A stretch of DNA of 64,000 nucleotides from Streptococcus merionis DSM 19192 (GTDB lineage Bacteria; Bacillota; Bacilli; Lactobacillales; Streptococcaceae): the NCBI RefSeq assembly GCF_000380085.1, contig NZ_KB904550.1, forward strand, positions 1 through 64,000. The letters are read 5' to 3'. Positions 8,127 to 16,485 of the stretch are shown in pieces. The notes below the pieces were generated by a model. The model was not told the origin of the DNA. It did not search any database and saw nothing but the letters and a program-made list of their open reading frames with translations. Within the stretch, counting starts at the first letter, position 1. Every line of letters begins with the position of its first letter. Position numbers and translations under genes: made by a program.

Positions 8127-8772
8127 AGGCTCTCAAATTCTCCATGGTTTTGTCGCCGATACCTGAGACATTGTTGAGATCGTCAATGGTTTTGAAGCCG
8201 CCATTGGCTTCGCGGTAATCGATGATGTCCTGAGCGCGCTTGGCACCGATACCTGAGATGGTCTGGAGTTCAGCTAGGGTGGCAGTATTGATATTGACTA
8301 GGTCGTTACCAGATTGAGAAGTGCTTGAAGTTCCTGTTGCTGCTGAGCTTTGGACGACGCTGACTTCCTCGCCCTGCTTGGCTACGTAGACGACTGCTTC
8401 GTCGCTCAATTTCTGTGCCAGATTAATGGATTTACTGTCTGCCTCCTCGCTCAAACCTCCTGCTTCTGCCACAGCATCCGCTAGACGACTACCCGCTTCC
8501 AGCTTGTATAGGCCGGGCTTTTGGACTGCCCCTTTGACATCAACCATGATAGTCTTGGATTCTTCTTCCTCTTTTGATGGCAATGGTGTTTCCTCAGCAG
8601 ATGAGTCGCTTGTGCTATTGACTTGGCTTGCTAAGGCAGTAACTGAGGGTACCTGCTCAGCTTGAGTTGGTTGATTAAACAAGACAAAAGCTGCTCCAAT
8701 CATCAGCCCTAGACCTGCTAGAGCTGCTGTAATCTTATTTTCCTTGACAATTTCTAACATCTTATCCAACAT
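8110..8772 (-). CDS. comEA: Competence DNA receptor ComEA
   Basis: A 220-residue membrane-anchored DNA-binding protein that hands incoming double-stranded DNA to the uptake machinery. One N-terminal membrane helix (about 14-32) is followed by an acidic serine-rich linker (to about 75), an SLBB domain (about 75-135: VDVKGAVQKPGLY), a second serine-rich linker, and a C-terminal helix-hairpin-helix pair (LVNINTATLAELQ to the end). It overlaps comEC. A ComX-type box lies just upstream (8793-8800), so competence-specific expression is likely. AAAGGAG precedes the ATG. Confidence 0.96.
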   Translation of the reverse strand: MLDKMLEIVKENKITAALAGLGLMIGAAFVLFNQPTQAEQVPSVTALASQVNSTSDSSAEETPLPSKEEEESKTIMVDVKGAVQKPGLYKLEAGSRLADAVAEAGGLSEEADSKSINLAQKLSDEAVVYVAKQGEEVSVVQSSAATGTSSTSQSGNDLVNINTATLAELQTISGIGAKRAQDIIDYREANGGFKTIDDLNNVSGIGDKTMENLRAYVTVD

Positions 8773-8792
8773 AAAAAATCTCCTTTACTCTT

Positions 8793-8800
8793 AATTCGTA
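8793..8800 (-). promoter_or_regulatory. Candidate ComX (sigma-X) cin-box of comEA-comEC
   Basis: On the minus strand TACGAATT, seven of eight matches to the streptococcal cin-box TACGAATA. It lies in the 42-bp gap after plsC and 20 bp before the comEA start, leaving a short leader that holds the ribosome site. Known late competence operons of streptococci carry this box. Confidence 0.65.
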
Positions 8801-8814
8801 AAGAAGATTCATTT

Positions 8815-9561
8815 TTAGTCAAATTTTTGGTGTTTTGCAGGATTCCAGATAAAGCTGGAAAAGAGACTGAAAATCGCAGTAAACAAAAGCCAAACAACAG
8901 CCAGTAGAGCCGCTGGAATCCAAAGCAACCACATGAGAGGATTAGGTTTTTTATTGTCGTGAACAGGAACCATCTCCGCATCCAATGCGTCAAAGGAGGC
9001 CTGAATACGGCGGGAAACTTCTGCAATTCCCTCATCGTTCATCCGCTTAATATCGGAAATGTCAATGGGTTCACCAAAGTTCATATCCACGCGCTCACGT
9101 TTCAAAAGTCCCTTGAAGGTTGTTGGCCCAACATAGACAGCAGGCTGAATCTTGACCTTGGCCATCTTAGCAATGACAGCCACTCCACCTTTTACATCAG
9201 TCGAGTGACGACTTCCTGACGGAAACATCAACAAGGACTTGTTTGTCTTTTTGAGAGCATTGATAGGATAGCGGATGGCGTCTGTGCTGGGCTTGTCACG
9301 GTCTACAGGAAAAGCACCGCACATCCGAATCCACCAGGCAAAGATACGGTTGGTGAAGAGCTCTTTCTTGGCCATGACGACAAACTGCTTGGGCCGTACC
9401 GCATAAGCCATGAAAACCGGATCCCAAAATGTTCGATGGGGAGCGACGTAAACATAGTTCACATCATTGGGCAACAACCTTTCTTTATTATGGTAATGAA
9501 TGTTGCCGTTGACAATCCAAAGTAAGAAGGACACCAAGGTCCGTAGATAAGCATAAAACAC
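8815..9561 (-). CDS. plsC: 1-acyl-sn-glycerol-3-phosphate acyltransferase
   Basis: A 248-residue enzyme that adds the second acyl chain to lysophosphatidic acid in phospholipid synthesis, at the inner membrane face. The HX4D motif is seen as HRTFWD near residues 43-48, and the substrate motif as FPSGSRH near 115-121. The C terminus has hydrophobic segments (about 205-240). The start is a GTG at 9561, six bases after an AAGGAG site. It precedes comEA on the same strand, as commonly seen in streptococci. Confidence 0.92.
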   Translation of the reverse strand: MFYAYLRTLVSFLLWIVNGNIHYHNKERLLPNDVNYVYVAPHRTFWDPVFMAYAVRPKQFVVMAKKELFTNRIFAWWIRMCGAFPVDRDKPSTDAIRYPINALKKTNKSLLMFPSGSRHSTDVKGGVAVIAKMAKVKIQPAVYVGPTTFKGLLKRERVDMNFGEPIDISDIKRMNDEGIAEVSRRIQASFDALDAEMVPVHDNKKPNPLMWLLWIPAALLAVVWLLFTAIFSLFSSFIWNPAKHQKFD

Positions 9562-9626
9562 AGTTAACTCCTTTTGACCACTCGCTAGGGAGCAGCATTT
9601 GTCAGATCTTGTGTTATAATTATATC

Positions 9627-10373
9627 ATGACAAACTCGATTTTAAAAGATGGAGAGCGGATTGATCAGCTCTTTTCGACTGATGTTAAAATTATCCAGAA
9701 CAAGGCGGTGTTTAGTTACTCAGTGGACAGCGTTCTTTTGTCGCGTTTTCCCAAGTTTCCCAAGGAGGGCTTGATTGTTGATCTTTGCTCAGGTAACGGT
9801 GCTGTGGGGCTTTTTGCCTCCACAGCTACTAAGGCCAAGATCGTCGAGATAGAACTGCAAGACCGCTTGGCCGATATGGCCCAGCGCTCAATCATACTAA
9901 ACAACTTAGAAGATCAGATCACCATGGTCAAGGACGATCTGGCTCACTTGCTAGACCATGTCCCGCGAGGGAAGGTAGACCTGATCCTCTGCAATCCACC
10001 CTATTTTAAAGTGACCGAAACGTCTAGGAAAAATGCCAGCGAGCACTACCTCTTGGCACGACACGAAATCGCAACGAATCTGGCGGAGATCTGTAAGGTT
10101 TCCCAGCAGGCTCTCAAATCGAATGGCCGGCTAGCCATGGTTCACAGGCCTGATCGGCTTATTGAGATTATCGAAACCATGACCCGCTTTCACCTTGCCC
10201 CTAAACGTCTGCAGCTGGTCTATCCCAAGCTAGGCAAGGAGGCTAATATGGTCTTGATTGAGGCTATTAAGGATGGCTCGACTGAAGGACTCAAGTTTTT
10301 ACCGGCTCTCATTGTCCATAATGAAGATGGCAGCTATACCGAGGAGGTCTTTGAGATTTACCATGGAAGCTAA
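9627..10373 (+). CDS. trmN6: tRNA1(Val) A37 N6-methyltransferase-like protein
   Basis: A SAM-dependent methyltransferase of 248 residues from the ATG at 9627. Motif I is [13 protein letters not shown] and the catalytic N6-adenine motif is NPPYF. This matches the TrmN6/YfiC family that methylates A37 of tRNA-Val. An upstream in-frame ATG at 9609 lies within the promoter, so 9627 is preferred. TGTTATAAT ends only about eight bases before this ATG and no ribosome site is seen, suggesting a leaderless mRNA. It overlaps the next gene by 11 bp. Divergent from plsC. Confidence 0.88.
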   Translation: MTNSILKDGERIDQLFSTDVKIIQNKAVFSYSVDSVLLSRFPKFPKEGLIVDLCSGNGAVGLFASTATKAKIVEIELQDRLADMAQRSIILNNLEDQITMVKDDLAHLLDHVPRGKVDLILCNPPYFKVTETSRKNASEHYLLARHEIATNLAEICKVSQQALKSNGRLAMVHRPDRLIEIIETMTRFHLAPKRLQLVYPKLGKEANMVLIEAIKDGSTEGLKFLPALIVHNEDGSYTEEVFEIYHGS

Positions 10374-10623
10374 AATTGCCTATATGTATGTGCTTCGGTG
10401 TGCGGACGGATCGCTCTATACTGGCTACACGACTGATTTAGACAAGAGAGTGGCTACTCACAATGCTGGCAAAGGTGCTAAATACACGCGCACAAGATTG
10501 CCAGTCACGCTCTTTTACTGGGAAGCATTTGACAGTAAAGAGGCTGCTATGTCGGCTGAGGCTCTCTTCAAGCGTCGTTCTCGTCAGTCAAAACTTAACT
10601 ACATCAACAAGCATGGTCATTGA
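10363..10623 (+). CDS. GIY-YIG domain protein (UPF0213 type)
   Basis: An 86-residue single-domain protein. The GIY-YIG signature reads [17 protein letters not shown] and is followed by a conserved Arg ([10 protein letters not shown]) and the KYTR motif. Stand-alone proteins of this size have unknown targets; a role in DNA repair is often assumed. The start ATGGAAGC lies inside the end of trmN6 with GAGGAGG about 15 bases upstream. The pair trmN6 then GIY-YIG is conserved in Firmicutes, supporting coupled expression. Confidence 0.9.
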   Translation: MEAKIAYMYVLRCADGSLYTGYTTDLDKRVATHNAGKGAKYTRTRLPVTLFYWEAFDSKEAAMSAEALFKRRSRQSKLNYINKHGH

Positions 10624-10655
10624 TGTTCGTTTTTATCGAACATTTTTAGGTTTTG
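10624..10655 (+). terminator. Weak terminator, or possible PurR-type site, before the xanthine permease
   Basis: ATGTTCG and CGAACAT form a seven-base stem with a T-rich loop, followed by TTTTT. The hairpin starts immediately after the GIY-YIG stop. The arm TCGAACAT also resembles half of a PurR box, so a purine-control role for the downstream permease cannot be excluded. Confidence 0.45.
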
Positions 10656-10727
10656 TTCAAAAAACAGTTCCCATTTAACTCTTTTTTCTTTATAATAAGC
10701 AGTATCATTCTAAAAAAGAGGTATCAA

Positions 10728-12044
10728 ATGACAGATAATACTGCTTCGCTTGAAAATCAGCCGCAGATGAAATACGGCATTGACGAAAAACCACCGCTCG
10801 GTGTATCGATTATTCTTGCTCTCCAACACATCTTGGCAGCTTTCGCAGGGATTATCGCTGTCCCACTTGTTGTCGGCAGCGCCCTTGACATGGGTGTGCA
10901 GGAAACTTCCTTGATGGTTGGTGCAACCATTTTCGCTTCTGGCCTAACGACTATCATCCAGTCTCGTGGGCTTGGTCCAATTGGTTCTCGCGTTTCAGGG
11001 ATGATGGGGACTGACTTTACCTTTGTTAATCCATCGATTAGTGTCGGTGCTAAGTTTGGTGTGGCAGGTATTGTTGCTGCAACCATCACGGGCTCTTTCG
11101 TAGAAATCGTTCTTAGCCGCTTTATCAAGCCCCTCATGAAATTTTTCCCGCCGCTTATCACAGGTATTGTGGTTGCTTTAATTGGTATTACCTTGCTTCC
11201 CGTCAGCATTGACTGGGCTGCTGGGGGAAATGGGGCTGCTGATTACGGTTCTATCCGCAATCTAGCTGTCGCTTTTACGATCATGCTCTTCACGCTCTTT
11301 CTCAACCATTTCGGAAAGGGCATGTGGAGTACCGCTTCAGTCTTCATCGGTATGGTGTTTGGTTATCTGGTGTGCATCCCTCTCGGTATGGTTGACCTAT
11401 CAGCTGTGGCAGATGCAGCTTGGATTGAAATCCCAAATGTTCTGCGTTACGGCTTTAAATTCGACTTGGCGTCAACCCTTTCTTTCGTACCAGCTTATAT
11501 TGTGTCAACTATCGGTACTGTGGGTATCATGATGGCCATTGGCGAAGCCTCTAACGTCAAAGTTTCCAGCGATCGCGCTGCTGCTGGTGTCCTCGCTGAC
11601 GGTGTTGGCTCGATGATTTCTGGGATTTTCGGTGCTGGTCCAAACACTGCCTTCTCGCAAAACGTTGGCCTCATCGCTCTTACCAAAGTAGCCAGTCGTC
11701 ATGTGATGATTATTGCAGGTTTGATTTTGACGATCCTCGGTGTTTTTCCAAAGCTCAGCGCTTTGATTTCTGTCATGCCTCAGCCCGTGCTTGGTGGTGT
11801 TGGTGTGATTATGTTTGGCTTAGTTGCTGCTCAAGGTCTTAAAACCCTGTCTTCTGTCACTCTGGGCGATCGTGAACTACTCATTATCTCTGTGGCCTTT
11901 GCCCTTGGTATTGGTGTGACTGTCCGCCCCGAAATCCTGCAAGGTCTGCCGTCTGCTTTTCAGATGATCCTATCGTCAGGAATTTCCACGGGTACCCTTG
12001 CGGCCTTGATTTTAAATATTGTCTTAAAACCTAAAAACACGTAA
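10728..12044 (+). CDS. pbuX: NCS2 family xanthine permease
   Basis: A 438-residue transporter from the ATG at 10728 (GAGGT upstream), with about 12-14 membrane helices. It takes up purine bases, probably xanthine, with protons. The NCS2 signature is GAGPNTAFSQNVG, and the QHILA motif lies near the N terminus. The xanthine/uric-acid branch is favoured by this signature and by the xpt gene downstream; a uracil permease is the alternative. TATAAT at 10691-10696 is a likely -10. Usually xpt precedes pbuX; here the order is reversed and a repeat element lies between. Confidence 0.8.
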   Translation: MTDNTASLENQPQMKYGIDEKPPLGVSIILALQHILAAFAGIIAVPLVVGSALDMGVQETSLMVGATIFASGLTTIIQSRGLGPIGSRVSGMMGTDFTFVNPSISVGAKFGVAGIVAATITGSFVEIVLSRFIKPLMKFFPPLITGIVVALIGITLLPVSIDWAAGGNGAADYGSIRNLAVAFTIMLFTLFLNHFGKGMWSTASVFIGMVFGYLVCIPLGMVDLSAVADAAWIEIPNVLRYGFKFDLASTLSFVPAYIVSTIGTVGIMMAIGEASNVKVSSDRAAAGVLADGVGSMISGIFGAGPNTAFSQNVGLIALTKVASRHVMIIAGLILTILGVFPKLSALISVMPQPVLGGVGVIMFGLVAAQGLKTLSSVTLGDRELLIISVAFALGIGVTVRPEILQGLPSAFQMILSSGISTGTLAALILNIVLKPKNT

Positions 12045-12182
12045 AAGAGAAATAACCTTAGTAAAATTCTTGGGCTAAATATCTTTTCAATACCTAAGCT
12101 AGCTTCCCGACAAAAGCTACTGAGAACAGCAAATCACCTTTAAGATTAGCCCTTTTGCTGTAACTAATAGATTGTTAAACTG

Positions 12183-12712
12183 AGGCTGGGACAAAAGTAG
12201 TTCCAACCTCCTGTATTTTTAGATTTACTAACAAGACGCAGTGGTTGGGAGTAAGACTTGTTGGCCATGCCAACTTAGTCTTACCCCAGCAGCGGTTCGC
12301 TGTCTCCAATCGTTTGCTTACTAACTGAACACGGCCTAAAAAGCTAGATGTCACGGTATACTGTCTTATTACCTTATCGTCGTAGACGTCTGGTTTTTCT
12401 TCGATTTCATCTGTGAAAACCCTAGTCGTCCTGACGGGGGTGCGTCTACGTCATCATAGATGACTGACTTACCGCCATTTTTCAACGCTTTTCTTAACGG
12501 CCTTTGTATCTTGTAGTGCGCAACTCTTGGACAGCTATCGCATAGGTGGAACATCTGGTTTGTCTTCAACAAACCAGTGTTACCACCGTAACTGTGCGGA
12601 GGTGGGATAGAAATTATCCAGTGGATGATTTCTACCTGAGCCTTGAAATAAGAGAGCGAAGAAAATCGAATTTCTGCGAAATTTCCGATTTTTGTCCCAC
12701 TCTCAGTTTCCG
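12183..12712 (+). repeat. Mosaic noncoding repeat element, copy A
   Basis: About 530 bp bounded by GAGGCTGGGACAAAAG on the left and TTTTTGTCCCACTCTC on the right, which are inverted versions of each other. Inside are a strong hairpin (12250-12285, GTAAGACT...AGTCTTAC), a pair CGTAGACG/CGTCTACG (about 12380-12456) and a distal module (about 12518-12712). The distal module is nearly identical to 18938-19108 and holds a stem AGAAATTATCC/GGATGATTTCT. Short reading frames here are not conserved as proteins. The unit ends only about 10 bp before the xpt ribosome site. Confidence 0.75.
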
Positions 12713-12734
12713 CGCTTTAGAAAAGGAGAAAAAC

Positions 12735-13313
12735 ATGAGCGCCCTCAAAGAACGCATTCTCAAGGACGGCAAAGTCTTCCCAAACAACGTCCTCAAAGTG
12801 GATTCCTTTATGAACCACCAGATTGATCCGTCCATCATTCGTGAAATTGCTCGAGAATTTTACGAGATTTTCAAGGATGCTGGTATCACTAAAATTTTCA
12901 CCATTGAGGCTTCTGGTATCGCACCAGCTATTGCAACCGCAGAGCTTTTTGATGTGCCTATGCTCTTTGCCAAAAAAACGCAGCCTTCAACTCTGGCCAA
13001 TCAAGAACGCTACGAGACTGATGTTCACAGTTACACCAAGAATGTGACCAGTCGGGTCATCATTTCCAAGCAGTATTTAAATGCTGACGATGTGGTTTTA
13101 ATCGTTGATGATTTCTTGGCTAATGGCGAAGCTGCGCTAGGCTTGATTGATCTAGTCGAGCAGGCTGGCGCTATCGTAGCAGGTATTGGCATCTGTATCG
13201 AAAAATCCTTCCAAGATGGTCGTACCAAGCTAGATGCAAAAGGCTTCAAAGTCCATTCCGTCTGTCGCATCGCATCACTTGACAACGAAAAAGTAACTTT
13301 CTTAGAAGACTAA
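12735..13313 (+). CDS. xpt: Xanthine phosphoribosyltransferase
   Basis: A 192-residue enzyme that converts xanthine and PRPP to XMP in purine salvage. The PRPP-binding loop is VVLIVDDFLANGEA (about residues 118-131). The start ATGAGCGCC follows AAGGAG by seven bases; longer in-frame extension upstream lies inside the repeat element and is not coding. The xanthine permease pbuX is the previous gene. I saw no purine riboswitch fold in front. A clear terminator follows. Confidence 0.93.
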   Translation: MSALKERILKDGKVFPNNVLKVDSFMNHQIDPSIIREIAREFYEIFKDAGITKIFTIEASGIAPAIATAELFDVPMLFAKKTQPSTLANQERYETDVHSYTKNVTSRVIISKQYLNADDVVLIVDDFLANGEAALGLIDLVEQAGAIVAGIGICIEKSFQDGRTKLDAKGFKVHSVCRIASLDNEKVTFLED

Positions 13314-13320
13314 ATAGACA

Positions 13321-13352
13321 AATCCGCCACAGTAACCTATGGCGGATTTTTT
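13321..13352 (+). terminator. Terminator of xpt
   Basis: Stem AATCCGCCA/TGGCGGATT (13321-13329 and 13340-13348) with a ten-base loop and trailing T run. Confidence 0.88.
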
Positions 13353-13394
13353 AGAGTCTTGTTCACTTTAACTGAAAAGCCTGTCCTACGAGAA

Positions 13395-13510
13395 TATACT
13401 TGACTGAATCAAGAGTAGGGCAGCTTCGTTTCAGAAAGACATGCTAGATAGCACTATGATCTTGAGATAGTATTATCCTCATCTTTTTTCAAACTACTAT
13501 ATAACAGTCT
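13395..13510 (+). repeat. Dispersed repeat family 3, copy 1
   Basis: Contains CTTCGTTTCAGAAAGACATG (from 13424) and about 80 bp that align with 45285-45397: same order of blocks TTCAGAAA, GCTAGAT, TGATCTTGAGA, TCTTTTTTCAA and CTACTATA. Noncoding; function unknown. The remainder to 13715 holds a short stem AGATTGAA/TTCAATCT with T run (about 13637-13669) but no gene I can support. Confidence 0.5.
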
Positions 13511-13715
13511 CACTTATCAGATGATACTTCACTTTTGAAAAATCGCGTCCCACCCCATTTTGTTTACTAACTGTATCCCAAAAAAACTAACGATGAATAG
13601 CAGAAAAATAATAATTACAAACTTATACCTACAGATTGAAGAACAACCTATTTTCAATCTTTTTATATAGTTAGATATATAAGATTCTTATCTAAATACG
13701 AGTATCAGCATTCAG

Positions 13716-13769
13716 ATTTATTCATATATGCATAAATAGTATTATCTGTATTTTTAGTGATACTATACT
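13716..13769 (+). promoter_or_regulatory. Promoter region of the MFS exporter with near-palindromic operator
   Basis: A 22-bp near-palindrome ATTTATTCATATATGCATAAA(T) occupies 13716-13737, with one mismatched pair. TATACT at 13764-13769 is the likely -10, with no good -35. The palindrome centre is about 38 bp before the -10, the usual place for an activator binding next to polymerase. The Rgg-type regulator at 15227-16105 is the likely binder, by inference. Confidence 0.5.
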
Positions 13770-13824
13770 TAGTAAGGCATGTTGAAATTAGGACAACCAA
13801 TAATATAAATGAAGGGGTGAATAT

Positions 13825-13860
13825 ATGACTATAAAACAAGACTTTCTTATTATTGCCTGA
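13825..13860 (+). CDS. Possible 11-residue leader or signalling peptide
   Basis: ATG at 13825 with GGGGTG about six bases upstream encodes MTIKQDFLIIA, then TGA. It lies in the 220-nt leader of the exporter gene, after the putative Rgg-controlled promoter. Rgg systems often use short hydrophobic peptides, but this one is shorter than known SHP precursors and lacks a basic start, so a leader peptide or chance are equally possible. Confidence 0.25.
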   Translation: MTIKQDFLIIA

Positions 13861-13994
13861 TATATATTTTTGATGTAGGTAGCTGAGTGAACTTTCTGCA
13901 AAATATTCAAAAGATTATAGGCAAAATTTGATAAAAATTTTTCTCATATTAAATTCTGCATTCATACTGCAAAATCTATATTTAGGAGGACAAA

Positions 13995-15214
13995 ATGTTT
14001 AACTTTTTCAAAAAAATAAAGCCTTTACCCAACTTGCAAGTATTAATTTAATATCAAAGATTGGAGATAAGCTTTTTTATACAGCAATGCTAACGATAGC
14101 AACTTCTCTACCAAATGGGAGCATAGCTGTTATGGTCGTATCAGCTTCGGAAACTCTTCCTATTCTAATTAGTTTATTTCTCGGTGTAATTGCTGATCGA
14201 CAGGAGCAAAAACTCAGGCAACTAATTGGAAGTTCTTTTTTTAGGACAATTATGTACATTGGGATAGGGTTAGTTTTTAGATATCCTCCAACCTTGATTT
14301 TAGTTATATTTGCTTCTTTTCTTAACCTACTATCTGATATTAGTGGTAATTATTCAACGGCATTGTTCACACCTTTTACCAAAACACTAATTAGGCCTGA
14401 GGATATGGAAGAGGCACAAGGAATTGTCAGCACAGGTACACAATTAGTTACAGTTTTAGCAACTTTTGTTGGGGCATCACTTTTAACCTTCTATTCCGAA
14501 AGTTCGTTGGCAATGATAAATGCCTTTATTTTCCTCATTGTTACTCTATTTTATTGGTTAATTAAACCTTCTCTCAAAGAACAAGAAGCTAAAATAAAGA
14601 TTTCCAAACAAAGCAAAACATTTTTAACCGTTAAAAATAATTTGAGTTCTTTTTTATCTGATCATATATTGCTAAACAATCTTATTCAATTAGCAATGCT
14701 TAATGGTTTTTTTGGTGGTTTAACTCCCTTATTTGCCCTGTTCATTAAAGAAAATAACGAACTCAATTTTTTAAGTAATCCTGTAAAAATTTCTCTATTA
14801 TCGGGAATTATTACCATATCTATGGTTCTTGGAAATAGTTTAACGGCAAAGATTTTTAGAAAATATTCCATTTTTTATATCAATATCTGGTCTGATATAA
14901 TGATTCTTTTAGTAGGAGCTGGTTTTATTTTTAATAATATTTGGATTATTTTTTTAGCTAACAGCTGTCTTGCCTTTTTATTAGGAATTGTAACTCCGAG
15001 GTTTTCAGCAGATGTGGTCAACCGTTATCCCGTAGAAAGAATTGGTGGTGTTGTCACAAGTGTTAATGCTATTTTGGTAATAGTGCCTCCATTGACAAGT
15101 CTCGTATTTCCAATGCTATCAACGATCAGTATGTCCCTTGCTTATTTCTGCTTTATTGCTTATGCCTTATTATTACTATTTATCAGCTTATTGCTATCAA
15201 AAAAGGACACTTGA
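13995..15214 (+). pseudogene. MFS exporter with apparent frameshift after the start (possibly phase-variable)
   Basis: A major facilitator transporter of about 400 residues with some 10-12 helices, related to macrolide-efflux-type MFS proteins. The best start is the ATG at 13995 (AGGAGG, spacing 5), giving MFNFFKK and then a shift: a run of seven A at 14010-14016 puts the following frame out by one base. With eight A the protein would read MFNFFKKNKAFTQLASINL into SKIGDKLFYTA, a normal first helix. As given, only an internal ATG at 14087 opens the frame, losing half of helix 1, with no ribosome site. It is either broken, variable by slippage, or a sequencing error. Substrate unknown; an exported peptide or drug is possible. 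Confidence 0.7.
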
Positions 15215-15240
15215 ATGTGAATAAAATCAAGTGTCCTTTT
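15201..15240. terminator. Bidirectional terminator shared by exporter and Rgg-type regulator
   Basis: Perfect 14-bp arms AAAAGGACACTTGA and TCAAGTGTCCTTTT with a 12-base loop; A and T ends serve both strands. The stop codons of both convergent genes are inside the stem. Confidence 0.92.
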
Positions 15241-16105
15241 TATTTTGAGTTAAGTTAGCAATATTGTCTTGGAGAAATTCTGCAACATCTTCATGTCCTA
15301 GTTTTTTAATGTCCTCAATGTAATTTTCTAAATCCATAACAGTAATATTTTTTCCTTCTTGATAACTTAAAACCTTTTTTAAAAAAATAAGAACAGTCCT
15401 TGTAAACATATCCTGATAAGTTACAATACTCTCCAAATGATTTACAAAATAATGAGTATAGTAAGTATTATTTCTCTCTAATAGCTCAAATATAAGGTTT
15501 AGCAGAACCAACTGAGTTCTATGCTTATTATTTGGAATTGAAAGATAAATGGAATCTCTTTCTGTAAATGCCTTACCAAGAAATATGAGATCACTATTCG
15601 ACAGTATTTGCAAAGTATTACCAAAAATATATAGTTCATACTCTGTCCACTCCTCAATACTATAAAGATACGTTGTGATAAACTCTTTATCACTATCTGA
15701 GATAATATTTTCCGAATTCAAGTCATGAATGGCGCAACTTATAACAAGTTTATTAAGTCTATTATAAATATCATAAGTTTCATGATTATCACCATATATG
15801 GTTAGAAGTGTTTTTAATTTTTCAATATCCTTGCTAGAATGATATTTAGAAATCAACTTAGCTTGCTTAAAAAAGGAGCTATCTTCGTATTGATGATAGG
15901 CATGTTCAAATTCAGCTAAACTCATATGTATAGCAGATATAGCAACTAATAATTTATCTGCAGAAAGCATTGTTTGACCGTTTTCAAATCTGGATAACTG
16001 TGCTTGGGATAATTTATCGTTAATGACATCTTTCATTTTCAATCCTCTAGCCATTCGTAATTCTCTATAAAGCTCTCCTAATTGAAATGAGTTTAATTTT
16101 GTCAA
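15227..16105 (-). CDS. Rgg/GadR/MutR family transcriptional regulator
   Basis: A 292-residue regulator with an N-terminal XRE helix-turn-helix (about residues 8-65: SQAQLSRFENGQTMLSADKL) and a helical C-terminal domain of the Rgg type, which in several streptococci binds short hydrophobic peptides. The only good start is a TTG at 16105, seven bases after GGGG. It faces the MFS exporter and shares a terminator with it. The exporter promoter bears a near-palindrome, so it is the probable target. Upstream of this gene GATGACAA and TTATCATC form a loose inverted repeat (about 16158-16184) that could serve autoregulation. No clear SHP pheromone gene was found. Confidence 0.85.
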   Translation of the reverse strand: MTKLNSFQLGELYRELRMARGLKMKDVINDKLSQAQLSRFENGQTMLSADKLLVAISAIHMSLAEFEHAYHQYEDSSFFKQAKLISKYHSSKDIEKLKTLLTIYGDNHETYDIYNRLNKLVISCAIHDLNSENIISDSDKEFITTYLYSIEEWTEYELYIFGNTLQILSNSDLIFLGKAFTERDSIYLSIPNNKHRTQLVLLNLIFELLERNNTYYTHYFVNHLESIVTYQDMFTRTVLIFLKKVLSYQEGKNITVMDLENYIEDIKKLGHEDVAEFLQDNIANLTQNKKDT

Positions 16106-16199
16106 AGCAATACCCCTTTTTACGTATCTTATTTATCATTTAATCTAGCAAAAAAGATGACAAATGAAAAATAGTTATCATCTATTTATTTATTAGCTA

Positions 16200-16450
16200 A
16201 ACCTCAGCTTTTGTCGCAAAGACACAATTTCTTTCAAAATATAACGATAATAAAAACCGGATAAATCACGAAAAGACTTGTCTGTACCCCTGATAAACTA
16301 CCTAAGCCGAGGACTTTAAGGATTGGAGTAGGTAGCCACGATAGCTTCTCTCCATCCTCAAAAGCATGTAAGCGTTGAGGATTAGGCTCAAAAATCATGT
16401 TTTTGGAAAAAATAATGTTTCAGAGAGTGGGACAGACTCTCAATTCTATT
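16200..16450. repeat. Noncoding region with small inverted repeats
   Basis: The 380-bp gap before the GT8 gene has no supportable gene. It contains ATCCTCA...TGAGGAT around AAAGCATGTAAGCG (16352-16382), a motif also recognisable near 5826-5848, and GAGAGTGGGACAGACTCTC (about 16423-16441), which resembles the ends of the larger repeat elements at 12.2 and 18.7 kb. Confidence 0.4.
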
Positions 16451-16485
16451 CTAAGGTTGAGATACTTTTGCCCAAGCTATCCGCG

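Noticed and set aside
10757..11209. 150-codon open frame antisense to the xanthine permease
   Set aside because: It mirrors a well-conserved transporter gene, has no ribosome site and encodes a low-complexity, non-family protein; it is a shadow.
12369..12572. 67-codon open frame in repeat copy A
   Set aside because: Its counterpart in copy B shares only part of the frame and then diverges, so protein coding is not conserved.
12045..12734. Purine riboswitch in front of xpt
   Set aside because: I looked for the conserved loop-loop and junction elements and could not find them; the stretch is accounted for by the repeat element.
13593..13670. 25-codon frame MNSRKIIITNLYLQ... before the exporter
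   Set aside because: No ribosome site and it ends in a hairpin; not a convincing short hydrophobic pheromone.
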